Positions 42,190 to 50,283 of a stretch of DNA of 50,283 bases are shown here, one piece after another (positions within the stretch are counted from its first letter, which is position 1; the number at the start of each line of letters is the position of its first letter). The notes beneath the pieces are model-generated. The model saw only the letters and a list, made by a program, of their open reading frames with translations. It searched no databases and was not told the origin of the DNA. The stretch comes from Bacteroidia bacterium. GTDB taxonomy: Bacteria; Bacteroidota; Bacteroidia; 2-12-FULL-35-15. The stretch is taken from NCBI GenBank assembly GCA_020051175.1, contig JAGVJJ010000057.1, forward strand, positions 1-50,283, in the 5' to 3' direction. The translations under genes were made by a program, and so were the position numbers.

Positions 42190-42561
42190 ATGAATCGTAT
42201 AATAACCCTTTTTTCTGTCCTGTTTTTTTTCGCTTTTGCGTTTAAAACTTCTGCACAAACCACAAAGAAACCCGAGGGAAAAACGGTTAAAACCGTTTAC
42301 TACTACCAGTTCGAAGGTGCTAAATCCCTTGAAGAAGTGAATGCTTTGGGGAAGGAAATCCTCGCTTTAAAAAATGTTACTGAGTTTAAGCCCGTTTTTA
42401 AACCGGAAAGAAATTTCGCACAGGTGATCGTAGTGGTTACTGAAAAAACCCGTACCTCCGAAGGCGAAGTCCTATTTGAAATTACTGATCTGAAACAAGT
42501 TCTTGTTAGAAAGGGCTATCGCAACCTGGAATACACCTCTGAAGAAGTTCCTTTGCAATAA
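42190..42561 (+). CDS. Small exported protein of unknown function
   Basis: 123 aa with a signal peptide (1-22, cleaved after TSAQ). The mature part reads as KTVYYYQFEGAKSLEEVNALGKEILAL, VTEFKPVFKPERNFAQVIVVVTEKTRT, then LFEITDLKQVLVRKGYRNLEY: a beta-alpha-beta-beta-alpha-beta layout close to a ferredoxin/HMA-like fold, but without CxxC, so it does not bind copper in the usual way. It is 48 bases upstream of the large secreted PKD protein and may be cotranscribed with it. No function assigned. Confidence 0.7.
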   Translation: MNRIITLFSVLFFFAFAFKTSAQTTKKPEGKTVKTVYYYQFEGAKSLEEVNALGKEILALKNVTEFKPVFKPERNFAQVIVVVTEKTRTSEGEVLFEITDLKQVLVRKGYRNLEYTSEEVPLQ

Positions 42562-42609
42562 TTATCGCTAATCTGTTGACAATCAATCGATTCTATTAAA
42601 ATTGTGAAT

Positions 42610-45600
42610 ATGAAAAAGTTTTACTGTCTTTCGTTTATCTGTCTTTTATTCCTTGGGAACGTGTCGGCCCAGTCTGACAACTGCGCTACAGCAACCCCTC
42701 TTACGGTGAACAACAGTTGTATCCCTGTAAATGGTACCACTACCGGTGCAACTGCAAGCATGTTTTCCGGTTGTGTAGGAAATGCCGATGATGATGTGTG
42801 GTACCAGTTTGTTGCAACAGCTACCAGCCATGTTATTACAGTTACGCCTTCCGGTGGTATGGACCCGGTATTGCAGTTATTCTCCGGTACCTGTACCTCT
42901 CTTGTAACCTTGAACTGCCAGGATGCCGGCTTTTCAGGCCAGGCTGAAACGGTGTACCCGGCCGGGCTAACCATTGGTTCCACATACACTGTGCGTGTTT
43001 ATAACTATGGTTTGGGTGCAGGAACAGGTAACTTTACAATCTGTGTTACTGACCCTGCTGCAGCACCTTCCAACAACATTTGTGGGAATGCAACTACCCT
43101 CACAGTAGGAGCATCGTGTGTGACTACGAACGGTAACACAGCAGGCGCAACACAATCTTACGCAGGCTGCGTTGGTACTGCCGATGATGATGTATGGTTT
43201 AAATTTGTTGCTACCAATACAACAGCGACCATTACTGTTGATCCTTCCAGCACTATGGATGCTGTGGTTCAGTTATATTCAGGTACTTGCGGACTTCCGA
43301 ACTCCCTGGAGTGTGCGGACAATGGTTTATACAATATTAATGAGGTGATAAACGCAGTGGGCCTGGTTGTGGGCAATACATACCTTGTTAGAGTTTATGA
43401 TTATTACAACCAAAATGGTGGAGGTACATTCTCCATCTGTATAACCGGACCTCCTTCTTCTTCAACGCCTACAAACGACAGTCCGTGTACTGCGATTGCC
43501 TTACAGGCGGTAACTTCAGACTGTAATTACTCCCACTTCACAACTACCGGTGCTACGGCTTCAACAACTGCCCCAACTCCGGTTTCCTGCACAGGCGGCT
43601 CAAATGGCGGGTTTTCCTCCAGCAGTAAAGATGTGTGGTTCACCGTTGTTGCACCTTCGAACGGTAAGCTAACCATTACCCCGGAGCCGGGTTATGGTAT
43701 TACAGATGCAGTTGCGATTCTGTACAGCGGTACCTGTGGTTCATTAACACAAATAGCCTGCTCGGACGATCACAACTACCCGGGAACTTCAAACGATACC
43801 AAGCCTTATATTTCCCAATCGGGCTTAACTCCGGGCGCTACGTATTACATACGCTATTTCGGATTTGGATCTACATCCGGAAATTTTGGGATTTGTGTGG
43901 CATCACCTACCAACGATGTGTGCGGCAGCGCTTTATACATCTGCGATTTGAATGGTTACAGTGCTTCAACAAGTGCGGCATTTACACCAGACAGGCCATG
44001 TAACATGCGTGGAAATAATGAAAACACCTCTGGTGTTGACCAGCCGGATGGCGTGAACACGGGTGGTGTGTTCGGCCAGGGTGGTTCTTGGGGTACAGGT
44101 TCTCCGGCATTTGACGTAAACATCAATAACAACTCCTGGATACGCTTTACTGCCGGTGCTGCCACAGCGGTACTGAATGTGACAGTGGGTGATTGCTGGA
44201 AAGGAAACTACCCGCAGGGTGGTGTCCAGATGCAGATTTTTGCTGCTTCCGGCTGCTGTAATTTTACACCTGTATCCAATTTTGAGGAAAACTCAACAGG
44301 CTTCACCATCACAGCCAACAGTTTAACCATTGGTAATGATTATTACCTGATGGTGGATGGCTTTGCAGGTGATATTTGTAACTATACGATTTCGGCTAAC
44401 TCCGGTGTACAATTCCCGGCAATCACAGCCGTACCAAATGACGTATGCTTCGGAGGTTCTACAACGCTTACTGCTCCGGCAGGTGCAACTTCTTACGAGT
44501 GGACCCCGGGTGGTTCGGTTTCGCAAAGCATAACCATTACCCCTTCTACAACCATTACCTATACCTGTATTGCAAGCGGTGTTTGCGGGTACAAGCAAAC
44601 GCTTACACATACAGTGAATGTGAATCCCCTGCCGGTTGTTTCCGTAAACTCAGGCAACAACTCCAGCATCTGTATTGGCGACAATGCCAGTCTTACAGCT
44701 GCCGGGGCATCTACCTATGTATGGAGCACTGGTTCTACCGCTTCGTCTTTATCGGTAAACTCTTCAGCTGATTCGGTTTACACTGTTATAGGAACAGATG
44801 GCAATGGTTGTAAAGATACTGCTACCACAACCGTAACTGTAAATCCTTTGCCTACTGTAACTGCCACAAGCGCTGTAACGGGTCCAAGCTGCGATGGCAA
44901 TACGTTTTACCTGATATCATCGGGTGGAACATCTTATTCATGGACAGGACCGAATTCATTTACTTCCAACCAGCAGAACATTGCGCTTACCAATGCTACC
45001 ACAGCCATGAGCGGTACATACGTTGTTACCGTTACGGATGCCAATGGCTGCGTGGATACGGGAATGACATCCATTACGGTAAACCAGACACCACAGGCAG
45101 TAGCAGTTTCAGATGTATCTACCTGTACAGGTGAACAGCTGGTACTCACAGCCACTGGTTTCGGGACCATTAACTGGTACAGCGATGCAGCTTTGACCAA
45201 TCTTGTGCAGGCGAACAGCAGTACATTTACACCTCCTGTACCAACCGGAACAATCACTACTTATTATGTAACGGCTACCAGCAACGGTTGTGAAAGCCCC
45301 TCTGCATCGGCCACTGTAAGCAACTTTAATGTGGTTGCATCAGGCTTTGCAAGTGATACTATCGGATTTACGCCAATTGACGTACTCTTTACGAACACAA
45401 GTATCGGGGTGGATTCTCTGGATTCATTCTTCTGGAACTTTGGTGATGAAAATACCGCCAATACCTATCATGCAGCACATACATATACAGAAGGCGGGGA
45501 TTATAATGTAATACTTATTGTTACGGAAACTACCAGCGGTTGTTTTGACACGGCCTTTATTCATGTTGTGTTTGAACCGGGATCTGAGTTGATTATTCCG

Positions 45601-45858
45601 AATATATTCACTCCTAACGGTGATGGTACCAATGATGTATTTACTGTTATTGGTACATCGATCAAAGATTTACATGCAGATATTTTTGACCGTTGGGGTA
45701 TAAAAATGTATGAACTGAACGGGGCAAACAGCGGTTGGGATGGAAAAACAAGAAGCGGTGCGCTGGCATCAGACGGCACCTATTACTACATACTTAGGGC
45801 AGAAGCATTCGATAATAAAACGTATGAGTATCATGGGGCTTTCCAGCTGCAACGATGA
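42610..45858 (+). CDS. Secreted multi-domain PPC/PKD protein with T9SS type B sorting domain
   Basis: 1082 aa from the ATG at 42610. Signal peptide (1-20). Three prepeptidase-C-like repeats (each C.tA..L.v...C....g.T.GAT...., then DDVWY.F and YSGTC), about 25-155, 160-280 and 290-425. Next comes a further beta domain (about 440-600). Repeated SprB-type/Ig-like units follow (TLTAPAGATSYEWTPG, SLTAAGASTYVWSTGS, then SGGTSYSWTGP), then a PKD domain (FFWNFGDENTA) and a CHU_C end (LIIPNIFTPNGDGTNDVF, then FDRWG and DGTYYYIL). No protease domain is present. Probably an adhesin on the cell surface. A strong terminator follows 24 bases after the stop. Confidence 0.9.
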   Translation: MKKFYCLSFICLLFLGNVSAQSDNCATATPLTVNNSCIPVNGTTTGATASMFSGCVGNADDDVWYQFVATATSHVITVTPSGGMDPVLQLFSGTCTSLVTLNCQDAGFSGQAETVYPAGLTIGSTYTVRVYNYGLGAGTGNFTICVTDPAAAPSNNICGNATTLTVGASCVTTNGNTAGATQSYAGCVGTADDDVWFKFVATNTTATITVDPSSTMDAVVQLYSGTCGLPNSLECADNGLYNINEVINAVGLVVGNTYLVRVYDYYNQNGGGTFSICITGPPSSSTPTNDSPCTAIALQAVTSDCNYSHFTTTGATASTTAPTPVSCTGGSNGGFSSSSKDVWFTVVAPSNGKLTITPEPGYGITDAVAILYSGTCGSLTQIACSDDHNYPGTSNDTKPYISQSGLTPGATYYIRYFGFGSTSGNFGICVASPTNDVCGSALYICDLNGYSASTSAAFTPDRPCNMRGNNENTSGVDQPDGVNTGGVFGQGGSWGTGSPAFDVNINNNSWIRFTAGAATAVLNVTVGDCWKGNYPQGGVQMQIFAASGCCNFTPVSNFEENSTGFTITANSLTIGNDYYLMVDGFAGDICNYTISANSGVQFPAITAVPNDVCFGGSTTLTAPAGATSYEWTPGGSVSQSITITPSTTITYTCIASGVCGYKQTLTHTVNVNPLPVVSVNSGNNSSICIGDNASLTAAGASTYVWSTGSTASSLSVNSSADSVYTVIGTDGNGCKDTATTTVTVNPLPTVTATSAVTGPSCDGNTFYLISSGGTSYSWTGPNSFTSNQQNIALTNATTAMSGTYVVTVTDANGCVDTGMTSITVNQTPQAVAVSDVSTCTGEQLVLTATGFGTINWYSDAALTNLVQANSSTFTPPVPTGTITTYYVTATSNGCESPSASATVSNFNVVASGFASDTIGFTPIDVLFTNTSIGVDSLDSFFWNFGDENTANTYHAAHTYTEGGDYNVILIVTETTSGCFDTAFIHVVFEPGSELIIPNIFTPNGDGTNDVFTVIGTSIKDLHADIFDRWGIKMYELNGANSGWDGKTRSGALASDGTYYYILRAEAFDNKTYEYHGAFQLQR

Positions 45859-45881
45859 TATTTGTCTATGAAGAAATAAGG

Positions 45882-45915
45882 AACAGGCTGTACAAATTGT
45901 GCAGCCTGTTTTTTT
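45882..45915 (+). terminator. Rho-independent terminator
   Basis: AACAGGCTG (45882-45890) pairs with CAGCCTGTT (45902-45910), followed by TTTTT; the stem extends by two more pairs past one mismatch. Ends the transcript of the secreted PKD gene. Confidence 0.9.
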
Positions 45916-46065
45916 GTTACTCTAATTGCAATTCTACGAATAACAGGCTTGTTTGGTGTTTATAGAGTAAAAAAAATTTTGATAGATGATTGTCTTCACT
46001 TTTTGCCACGTTCTAATGCGTGTATTAAATGCAAGACCAGACAGTAAAACTACCCCAATCTTGTA

Positions 46066-46073
46066 TAAATTTG
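46066..46073 (+). promoter_or_regulatory. -7 promoter box of the nuclease-like gene
   Basis: TAAATTTG, a perfect TAnnTTTG, 51 bases before the ATG at 46125; no clear -33 element. Confidence 0.4.
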
Positions 46074-46124
46074 CAGATAGTGGTGACAAAATCACATTTA
46101 TAAGAAAGTTAGGCTTATTTTATT

Positions 46125-47405
46125 ATGACCAATACTGCACAGACAGACAAAGGACAATTAGGCGAAGACTTTGTTAATAAAATAGCTTTTAACTCCTTTT
46201 TAAAATACTGGTGTTACCCAGGACCGTTAGATATTGTGGGTGACAATAAGGAATTTTGTGATCTATTGATTGTTTTTGATTCAATTTGCATTATTATTTC
46301 TGTAAAGAATTATTCCTTTAAAGACAATTACGAGCGCTATTTTAAAAATACAATTGAGCGTACGACAAAACAAATAATTGGTGCGGAGAGAAAACTATTT
46401 CGGGAAAAAACTGTTTTATTACAACATCCTGACCGAAGTCCGGAAGAATTTAATAAAGGAAACATTAAAAAAGTCTTTAGGATAATTGTTAATCTAAATC
46501 CTTCAATTAAATATTACCGAACTTCCTTTAAAGTCAATGGAAAGAATTTTTGTGTAATGGACGCTCCGGCATGGCAAGCTTCATTATCAGAATTAAACAC
46601 TCTTCCAGATTTTATAAATTATATTGAGAATCGTTGTTCTTTATTTAACGAACATCCAGCATTTATCTTACCAAGAGAGGAAAATGATTTTTTCGAAAAT
46701 GACAGAAACTCTCTGTGGAGAGAAATTGAAGAAATTGCAAAGGAGAAAAGAAAGGATGGAAAGGTTACTTTGGTTTCTGGTAATGAATTGGATTTAATTG
46801 CAACGTATATAAAAAACGGATTCAAATTTCCTCCGGAGTTAAATCATAATAAGGTTAATTTCTTAACCATGAAGATTGACGGTGAGTGGACAAAATATCA
46901 AGAATCCAAGCTTAGTGTAATCAAAAACAACTTTGAAAAAGAAAGTTATTTTATTGATCAACTAGTTCGGGAACTGCTCATAGACAAAGAGAATGGAGAA
47001 AAACTTTCAAAAATGTTGTTTAAACTTAACAGAATTGAAAGATCCGCTTTTGCACAAAATTATTTAAAGTTTCACAACGAATTAAAAAATTCAGCTGAGA
47101 AGATCGAGTTCTCAAGAACAAATACTGTATTCAAAGGTATGAATATGGTATTCGTTTTTTTTGTTAATAATTTGCTCCCTGAAAAATTGAAGTATTTTGT
47201 GGAATTAAGTTTAATTCATCACAGTTATTTACAAGACTTTGAATGCGGAGAAATTGGTTTAATAGGTGTTTCTAAATCATTCGACTCATTTATGTTTGGA
47301 TATTTATCCGACAAAGACAAAAAAGGAAACGTGGATACAAGACAACTAGAAAAGACATTTGAAGAACATGGCTGGAAAATAAATATAAGGCCTAGCAGCA
47401 CCTAA
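46125..47405 (+). CDS. Orphan protein with a possible PD-(D/E)XK nuclease-like N-terminus
   Basis: 426 aa, no signal peptide, low G+C compared with its neighbours. N-terminus: DKGQLGEDFVNKIAFNSF (Glu14), then EFCDLLIVFDSICIIISVKNYSF with Asp46 and Lys61. The order Glu...Asp...xxK resembles Mrr/NERD-type PD-(D/E)XK nucleases, but the residue two before the Lys is Ser59, not Glu or Gln. Either activity is altered or the site is degenerate. The next helix (ERTTKQIIGAERKLFREK) fits the fold. The remaining 330 residues are mixed and not recognised; a mid-region (WREIEEIAKEKRKDGKVTLVSGNELDLIATYI) is helical. Alone between terminator and T9SS gene. Could be a solitary defence or stress protein; this is inference. 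Confidence 0.6.
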   Translation: MTNTAQTDKGQLGEDFVNKIAFNSFLKYWCYPGPLDIVGDNKEFCDLLIVFDSICIIISVKNYSFKDNYERYFKNTIERTTKQIIGAERKLFREKTVLLQHPDRSPEEFNKGNIKKVFRIIVNLNPSIKYYRTSFKVNGKNFCVMDAPAWQASLSELNTLPDFINYIENRCSLFNEHPAFILPREENDFFENDRNSLWREIEEIAKEKRKDGKVTLVSGNELDLIATYIKNGFKFPPELNHNKVNFLTMKIDGEWTKYQESKLSVIKNNFEKESYFIDQLVRELLIDKENGEKLSKMLFKLNRIERSAFAQNYLKFHNELKNSAEKIEFSRTNTVFKGMNMVFVFFVNNLLPEKLKYFVELSLIHHSYLQDFECGEIGLIGVSKSFDSFMFGYLSDKDKKGNVDTRQLEKTFEEHGWKINIRPSST

Positions 47406-47701
47406 AAAATGTGGGGGCTGCAGGTTGCAAATGCTTTTAAAGGTGCGCTCCGCGCGAAAATTTTGCATTTGCCATTCAGCTCAGTACTTTTAATGAACTT
47501 TTTCGGTTAAGACAATTTTGTGTTAATAATCCCGCACTTCTTTTAGCAGCATAACAATAACACTCATTCGAGCACGGTTCCGTGAGAACGTAAGGGTGAA
47601 ATCTCCTTGCCTGATTCGATTAGCTGCAGTAAATTCAAAGATGCGAATTTGTCGACTCGAATATTGGAACAACCAAAACCATCCATGAGTAGCACTAATA
47701 T
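47406..47701. other. 296-base intergenic region, no gene seen
   Basis: Between two convergent genes. Contains an imperfect inverted repeat (GGTTGCAAATGC at 47422 with GCATTTGCC at 47465). The stretch near 47570-47620 has AAGG-GTGAAATCT-CCTT, which looks structured, but no known RNA can be named. No U-tracted terminator is evident. Confidence 0.4.
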
Positions 47702-49987
47702 TTAACGGCCCCCCTTATCCACCAACAGCTTCAGGTTGTTTATTTCACCATCAGACACAAGAGAAACAATATAAAGCCCGGCATTAAAGGCTGAAGTATT
47801 TAGTTCTAATCGCTCCGTTTTTACACGGTTTGAATACACCTGCTTGCCCTGCATATCGTAAATGCATACAATGCATTCATTTGTTGTTCCGGTATGAATG
47901 ATACATTGGCCGGAGCTGGGATTAGGGTAAATAAATGAGGCATTGTTTTTTGCATGAGCGGTTTCATTTCCTGTAGTAATGCTGGGTTCACCGAATATGC
48001 TTGTTTGTCCCATATACTCATTCAGAAACAGGTATCCACCCCGGTAATAAAGGTCAGTAAGTCCCCACAGGTTGTCGAAGATGTGATCTGCGCCATGGTT
48101 GTAATTTGCTACTACAGTGTGAGGGGCGGTTTTGGTAATTGCCCTCAGGGAATCAATAGTAGAGCCTATATACAGGTGGGAGCTGTCACTTGCCATAAAT
48201 ATTCTGTAAGTAGAATTCATGTTAAACACAGAAGCCGTAAGGTAGGTAAGTGTTTGAAGTGAAGAGTTGAAATAATATTTGGCAATGCCCTCGCCCAGGC
48301 CGCTGTAGTATACATACAGTGTGTCATTAAACAAGGTAAAGGATTTGAACTGCTGCAGGCCCCCGCTCGGTGGCTGTAATCCGGCAACTATGCTCATGTC
48401 AGACGGATCAAATACAATAAGAGAATCGTGGGCACATACAAACAGCAAGCCCGATGGATGGAACAAAATGTCCTCTACGCTGTTCTTCTGGCGATAATGG
48501 CTTATTACAGGAAGGGCAGGATTGCTTACGTTGGCAATAACTATTTTTTTATTGTTTGTATTTATTTCCTCAATAACAGCAATCCTCCCATTGTGATAAC
48601 GGGATTGTTTAAAATCAGAAATAACAAATACGTTAGGGTCAACAGAAGTATGACCTACCGGATTAAGGGTGTTCCCATCGAATACCCTTAACCGGTCACC
48701 GGTAAGTTCCCAGGCATAAACATAATTGGCCGAATCGGAAATGCTTATTGCACGGCAAAAGCCAACAGCAGTATCTTCCGCGATTAGTTGAGGGGATTGC
48801 ATTACGGTCATGTCATATAAACGTACTCCATAGCCTTCGCTGGCTTCGGCAAGCCTGTTTTTTGCGAAAGCGCTGCCATGGCACCAGCCTCCGGTAAGCG
48901 TTTTGCCAAGTGAAACCTCATTGTATATGTTTTGCACATTTACACTAAGCACTCCATACCACTCCGAGGCAACATACATGGTCCTGGTAGCTTCATCAAT
49001 ATCCACATCAAAGTGGTACAGGCCTGCATACAAATCCGTTAAAAAGTGAATATTATTAGGGTTTGTAGCGTCATAAACATATACCTGACATGAGTATGCC
49101 CCCCTGGAATAATTATCAGGGCCTCCGCCCTGGGTGGATATGTAAACAGTATCATGAATGATTTTGGCGTTCATAGGAGCCGAAATGCTTCCCAGCAGCA
49201 ACTGACCATTGATTGTATCGTTAAATTTCAGCTGCAATGAGCTGGTATTACTGTAATCAAGAGCATAATAAGAACCGTTCACAAAAGGAAAGGAAGCAAA
49301 CGAGCCTCCCATTACATGAAGTAAATTATTGTTTTGTCCGAAAGACACTTCCAGCGGGTCGGTGGCCGGGCTGTTGTAGAAATCCAGCTGCTGAAGGTTT
49401 TTGAGGTTATACAGGTAAACACCATCTGTAGAGTTGGTAGCAGAATAAGCTAGCGTATAGGCCAGCAGACTGTCTTTCACGTCCAGTCCCCGGACCCGCG
49501 AGTTACCAGGGTAAGATGCAACGGTGCTTTTGTAAGTAAATGTATTGGCCGAATCGAGAAGTACCTGAACTTTTGTTTTTGCGGCCACTAAAATAGTGTC
49601 GCCATAAAAGGCAATATCTGATATGGATTCGCTTATGCTTTGAGGGACATAATGAGCAACAAAGACAGGGTTGGTGATGGAAGGTGAGAGATTGAATTTC
49701 CATAGGCCGTCATGATTTACGCAAACGTATAAATAACCGTTTTTAACAGTAATGTAATCGATATTGGAAAGAAACCTTTTTTTGTACTGAAGCGCGCCCG
49801 GAGTGTGGTTTGTGCCTGTTAAATTGTAGATTTCCAATGTGTTGGCGCATCCTGCGAACAGGTGGTTATTATAATAGCACACTTCATAGGCAGAGCCACC
49901 GTCAGTGGAATTAAGGTAGTTTAGCTGTGCCTGGGAGGCAAATGCAATAAACACAAAGCTAATGAGCGAGAGTAGTTTGGTTTTCAT
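47702..49987 (-). CDS. Secreted LVIVD/propeller-like protein with T9SS type A sorting domain
   Basis: 761 aa. Signal peptide (1-20, cleaved after SQAQ). Repeated blade-like units (AYEVCYYNNHLFAGCANTLEIYNL, DYITVKNGYLYVCVNHDGLWKFNL, DIAFYGDTILVAAKTKVQVL, FDVDIDEATRTMYVASEWYGVLSV) resemble LVIVD-repeat propellers and fill residues about 20-670. The C-terminal 80 residues (ASFIYPNPSSGQCIIHTG, then CIYDMQGKQVYS and NAGLYIVSLVSDG) form a type A sorting signal. Predicted cell-surface protein of unknown ligand. Its upstream region is the heptamer repeat field. Confidence 0.87.
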   Translation of the reverse strand: MKTKLLSLISFVFIAFASQAQLNYLNSTDGGSAYEVCYYNNHLFAGCANTLEIYNLTGTNHTPGALQYKKRFLSNIDYITVKNGYLYVCVNHDGLWKFNLSPSITNPVFVAHYVPQSISESISDIAFYGDTILVAAKTKVQVLLDSANTFTYKSTVASYPGNSRVRGLDVKDSLLAYTLAYSATNSTDGVYLYNLKNLQQLDFYNSPATDPLEVSFGQNNNLLHVMGGSFASFPFVNGSYYALDYSNTSSLQLKFNDTINGQLLLGSISAPMNAKIIHDTVYISTQGGGPDNYSRGAYSCQVYVYDATNPNNIHFLTDLYAGLYHFDVDIDEATRTMYVASEWYGVLSVNVQNIYNEVSLGKTLTGGWCHGSAFAKNRLAEASEGYGVRLYDMTVMQSPQLIAEDTAVGFCRAISISDSANYVYAWELTGDRLRVFDGNTLNPVGHTSVDPNVFVISDFKQSRYHNGRIAVIEEINTNNKKIVIANVSNPALPVISHYRQKNSVEDILFHPSGLLFVCAHDSLIVFDPSDMSIVAGLQPPSGGLQQFKSFTLFNDTLYVYYSGLGEGIAKYYFNSSLQTLTYLTASVFNMNSTYRIFMASDSSHLYIGSTIDSLRAITKTAPHTVVANYNHGADHIFDNLWGLTDLYYRGGYLFLNEYMGQTSIFGEPSITTGNETAHAKNNASFIYPNPSSGQCIIHTGTTNECIVCIYDMQGKQVYSNRVKTERLELNTSAFNAGLYIVSLVSDGEINNLKLLVDKGGR

Positions 49988-50002
49988 TCCGGAAAGGTTA
50001 GA

Positions 50003-50149
50003 AGTTATTGGGTTATTGGTTATTGGTTATTGGTTATCTGTTATCTGTTATCTGTTATTGGTTATTGAGTTATTGGTTATTAGTTATTAGTTATTAGTTA
50101 TTGGTTATTGGTTATTAGTTATTAGTTATTGGTTATTAGTTATTGGTTA
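50003..50149. repeat. Degenerate heptamer array GTTATTG/GTTATTA/GTTATCT
   Basis: About 20 head-to-tail units of 7 bases, GTTATYN, with three common variants arranged in mixed blocks, starting 16 bases upstream of the propeller gene's ATG. Confidence 0.9.
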
Positions 50150-50185
50150 ATTTTAACTCAATAACTTAATAACCCTTACAGTAAA

Positions 50186-50283
50186 GATAACAGATAACAG
50201 ATAACAGATAACAGATAACAGATAACAGATAACAGATAACAGATAACAGATAACAGATAACAGATAACAGATAACAGATAACA
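50186..50283. repeat. Perfect heptamer array (GATAACA)14, running off the window
   Basis: Fourteen exact 7-bp units fill the last 98 bases. The unit is the complement of the TGTTATC blocks in the array at 50003-50149 (for example 50035-50058), so the two arrays form a very long inverted repeat separated by about 36 bases. Confidence 0.95.

Noticed and set aside
45986-46177. 63-aa ORF before the nuclease-like gene
   Set aside because: It runs through the promoter box and into the downstream gene in another frame and shows no domain or signal.
47560-47625. Possible group II intron or retroelement fragment (CACGGTTCCGTGAGAACG, then AAGG-GTGAAATCT-CCTT)
   Set aside because: The bases recall intron RNA segments, but there is no domain V hairpin, no reverse transcriptase gene and no clear border, so it cannot be supported.
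30388-49987. A complete type IX secretion locus
   Set aside because: Four cargo proteins carry sorting domains, but none of the secretion machinery genes (Por/Gld/Spr) is in the window.
50003-50283. Possible CRISPR array or rRNA-like repeat at the window end
   Set aside because: Units are 7 bp, head to tail, with no unique spacers and no cas genes nearby; this is simple tandem DNA.

Overview
The window comes from a member of the Bacteroidota, most likely a non-parasitic relative of the Sphingobacteriales/Chitinophagales type. Four large secreted proteins end in type IX secretion (T9SS) sorting domains, two of type A and two of type B/CHU_C. Many genes are preceded by the Bacteroidota -7 promoter box TAnnTTTG and lack clear Shine-Dalgarno sequences. 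atpD-atpC stands apart from the other ATP synthase genes, and a GSCFA protein, a Reg_prop/Y_Y_Y histidine kinase and a TonB-dependent receptor are present. No tRNA, rRNA, CRISPR array or intact insertion sequence was seen.

Layout. 0.2-4.5 kb: a two-propeller sensor histidine kinase, a small basic exported protein, a Rieske-like lipoprotein that lacks its ligand histidines, and a small KTSC-like protein. 4.6-10 kb: an SOS-type mutagenesis cassette made of a LexA-like XRE/S24 repressor, a divergent promoter with three operator-like sites at exact 23-bp spacing, an unannotated 53-aa single-span membrane protein, DinB and a short DnaE. 10-12.8 kb: a TPP riboswitch controlling a TonB-dependent receptor, presumably for thiamine uptake. 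13-17.7 kb: GSCFA protein, leucine-rich repeat protein, ribF, atpD and atpC. 17.8-21.6 kb: a lone receiver protein, DUF3606-like and HNH genes, a conserved 104-aa protein downstream of a cluster of GTAAAAACAC decamers, and a seven-span membrane protein/histidine kinase/NarL-type regulator operon. 21.8-26 kb: an operon on the minus strand with a neutral-ceramidase-like protein, an exported protein of unknown function and a D-threonine-aldolase/alanine-racemase-fold enzyme. 26.1-29.7 kb: MaoC-like hydratase, then MarR regulator, YceI, a small ferredoxin-fold protein, pirin and a DoxX-like protein. The same palindrome lies before marR and before yceI. 29.8-30.3 kb: a decayed MNT/HEPN toxin-antitoxin pair. 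30.4-45.9 kb: T9SS cargo proteins interleaved with an MHS-type transporter and its small membrane partner, a HigBA module, argS and a small exported protein. 46-50.3 kb: an orphan nuclease-like protein, a propeller-type T9SS cargo protein and a heptanucleotide repeat field that runs off the window.

How the parts work together. The clearest system is the DNA-damage cassette: repressor autocleavage would release both divergent promoters and express the 53-aa membrane protein with an error-prone Y-family polymerase and an accessory replicative-type polymerase. The second coherent unit is the MarR-controlled stress operon. The third is the sensor operon around 19-21.6 kb. Many spacers are built from short words of 7-10 bases repeated in both orientations. 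Two spacers 25 kb apart share a 35-bp element whose copies differ only by C/T changes.
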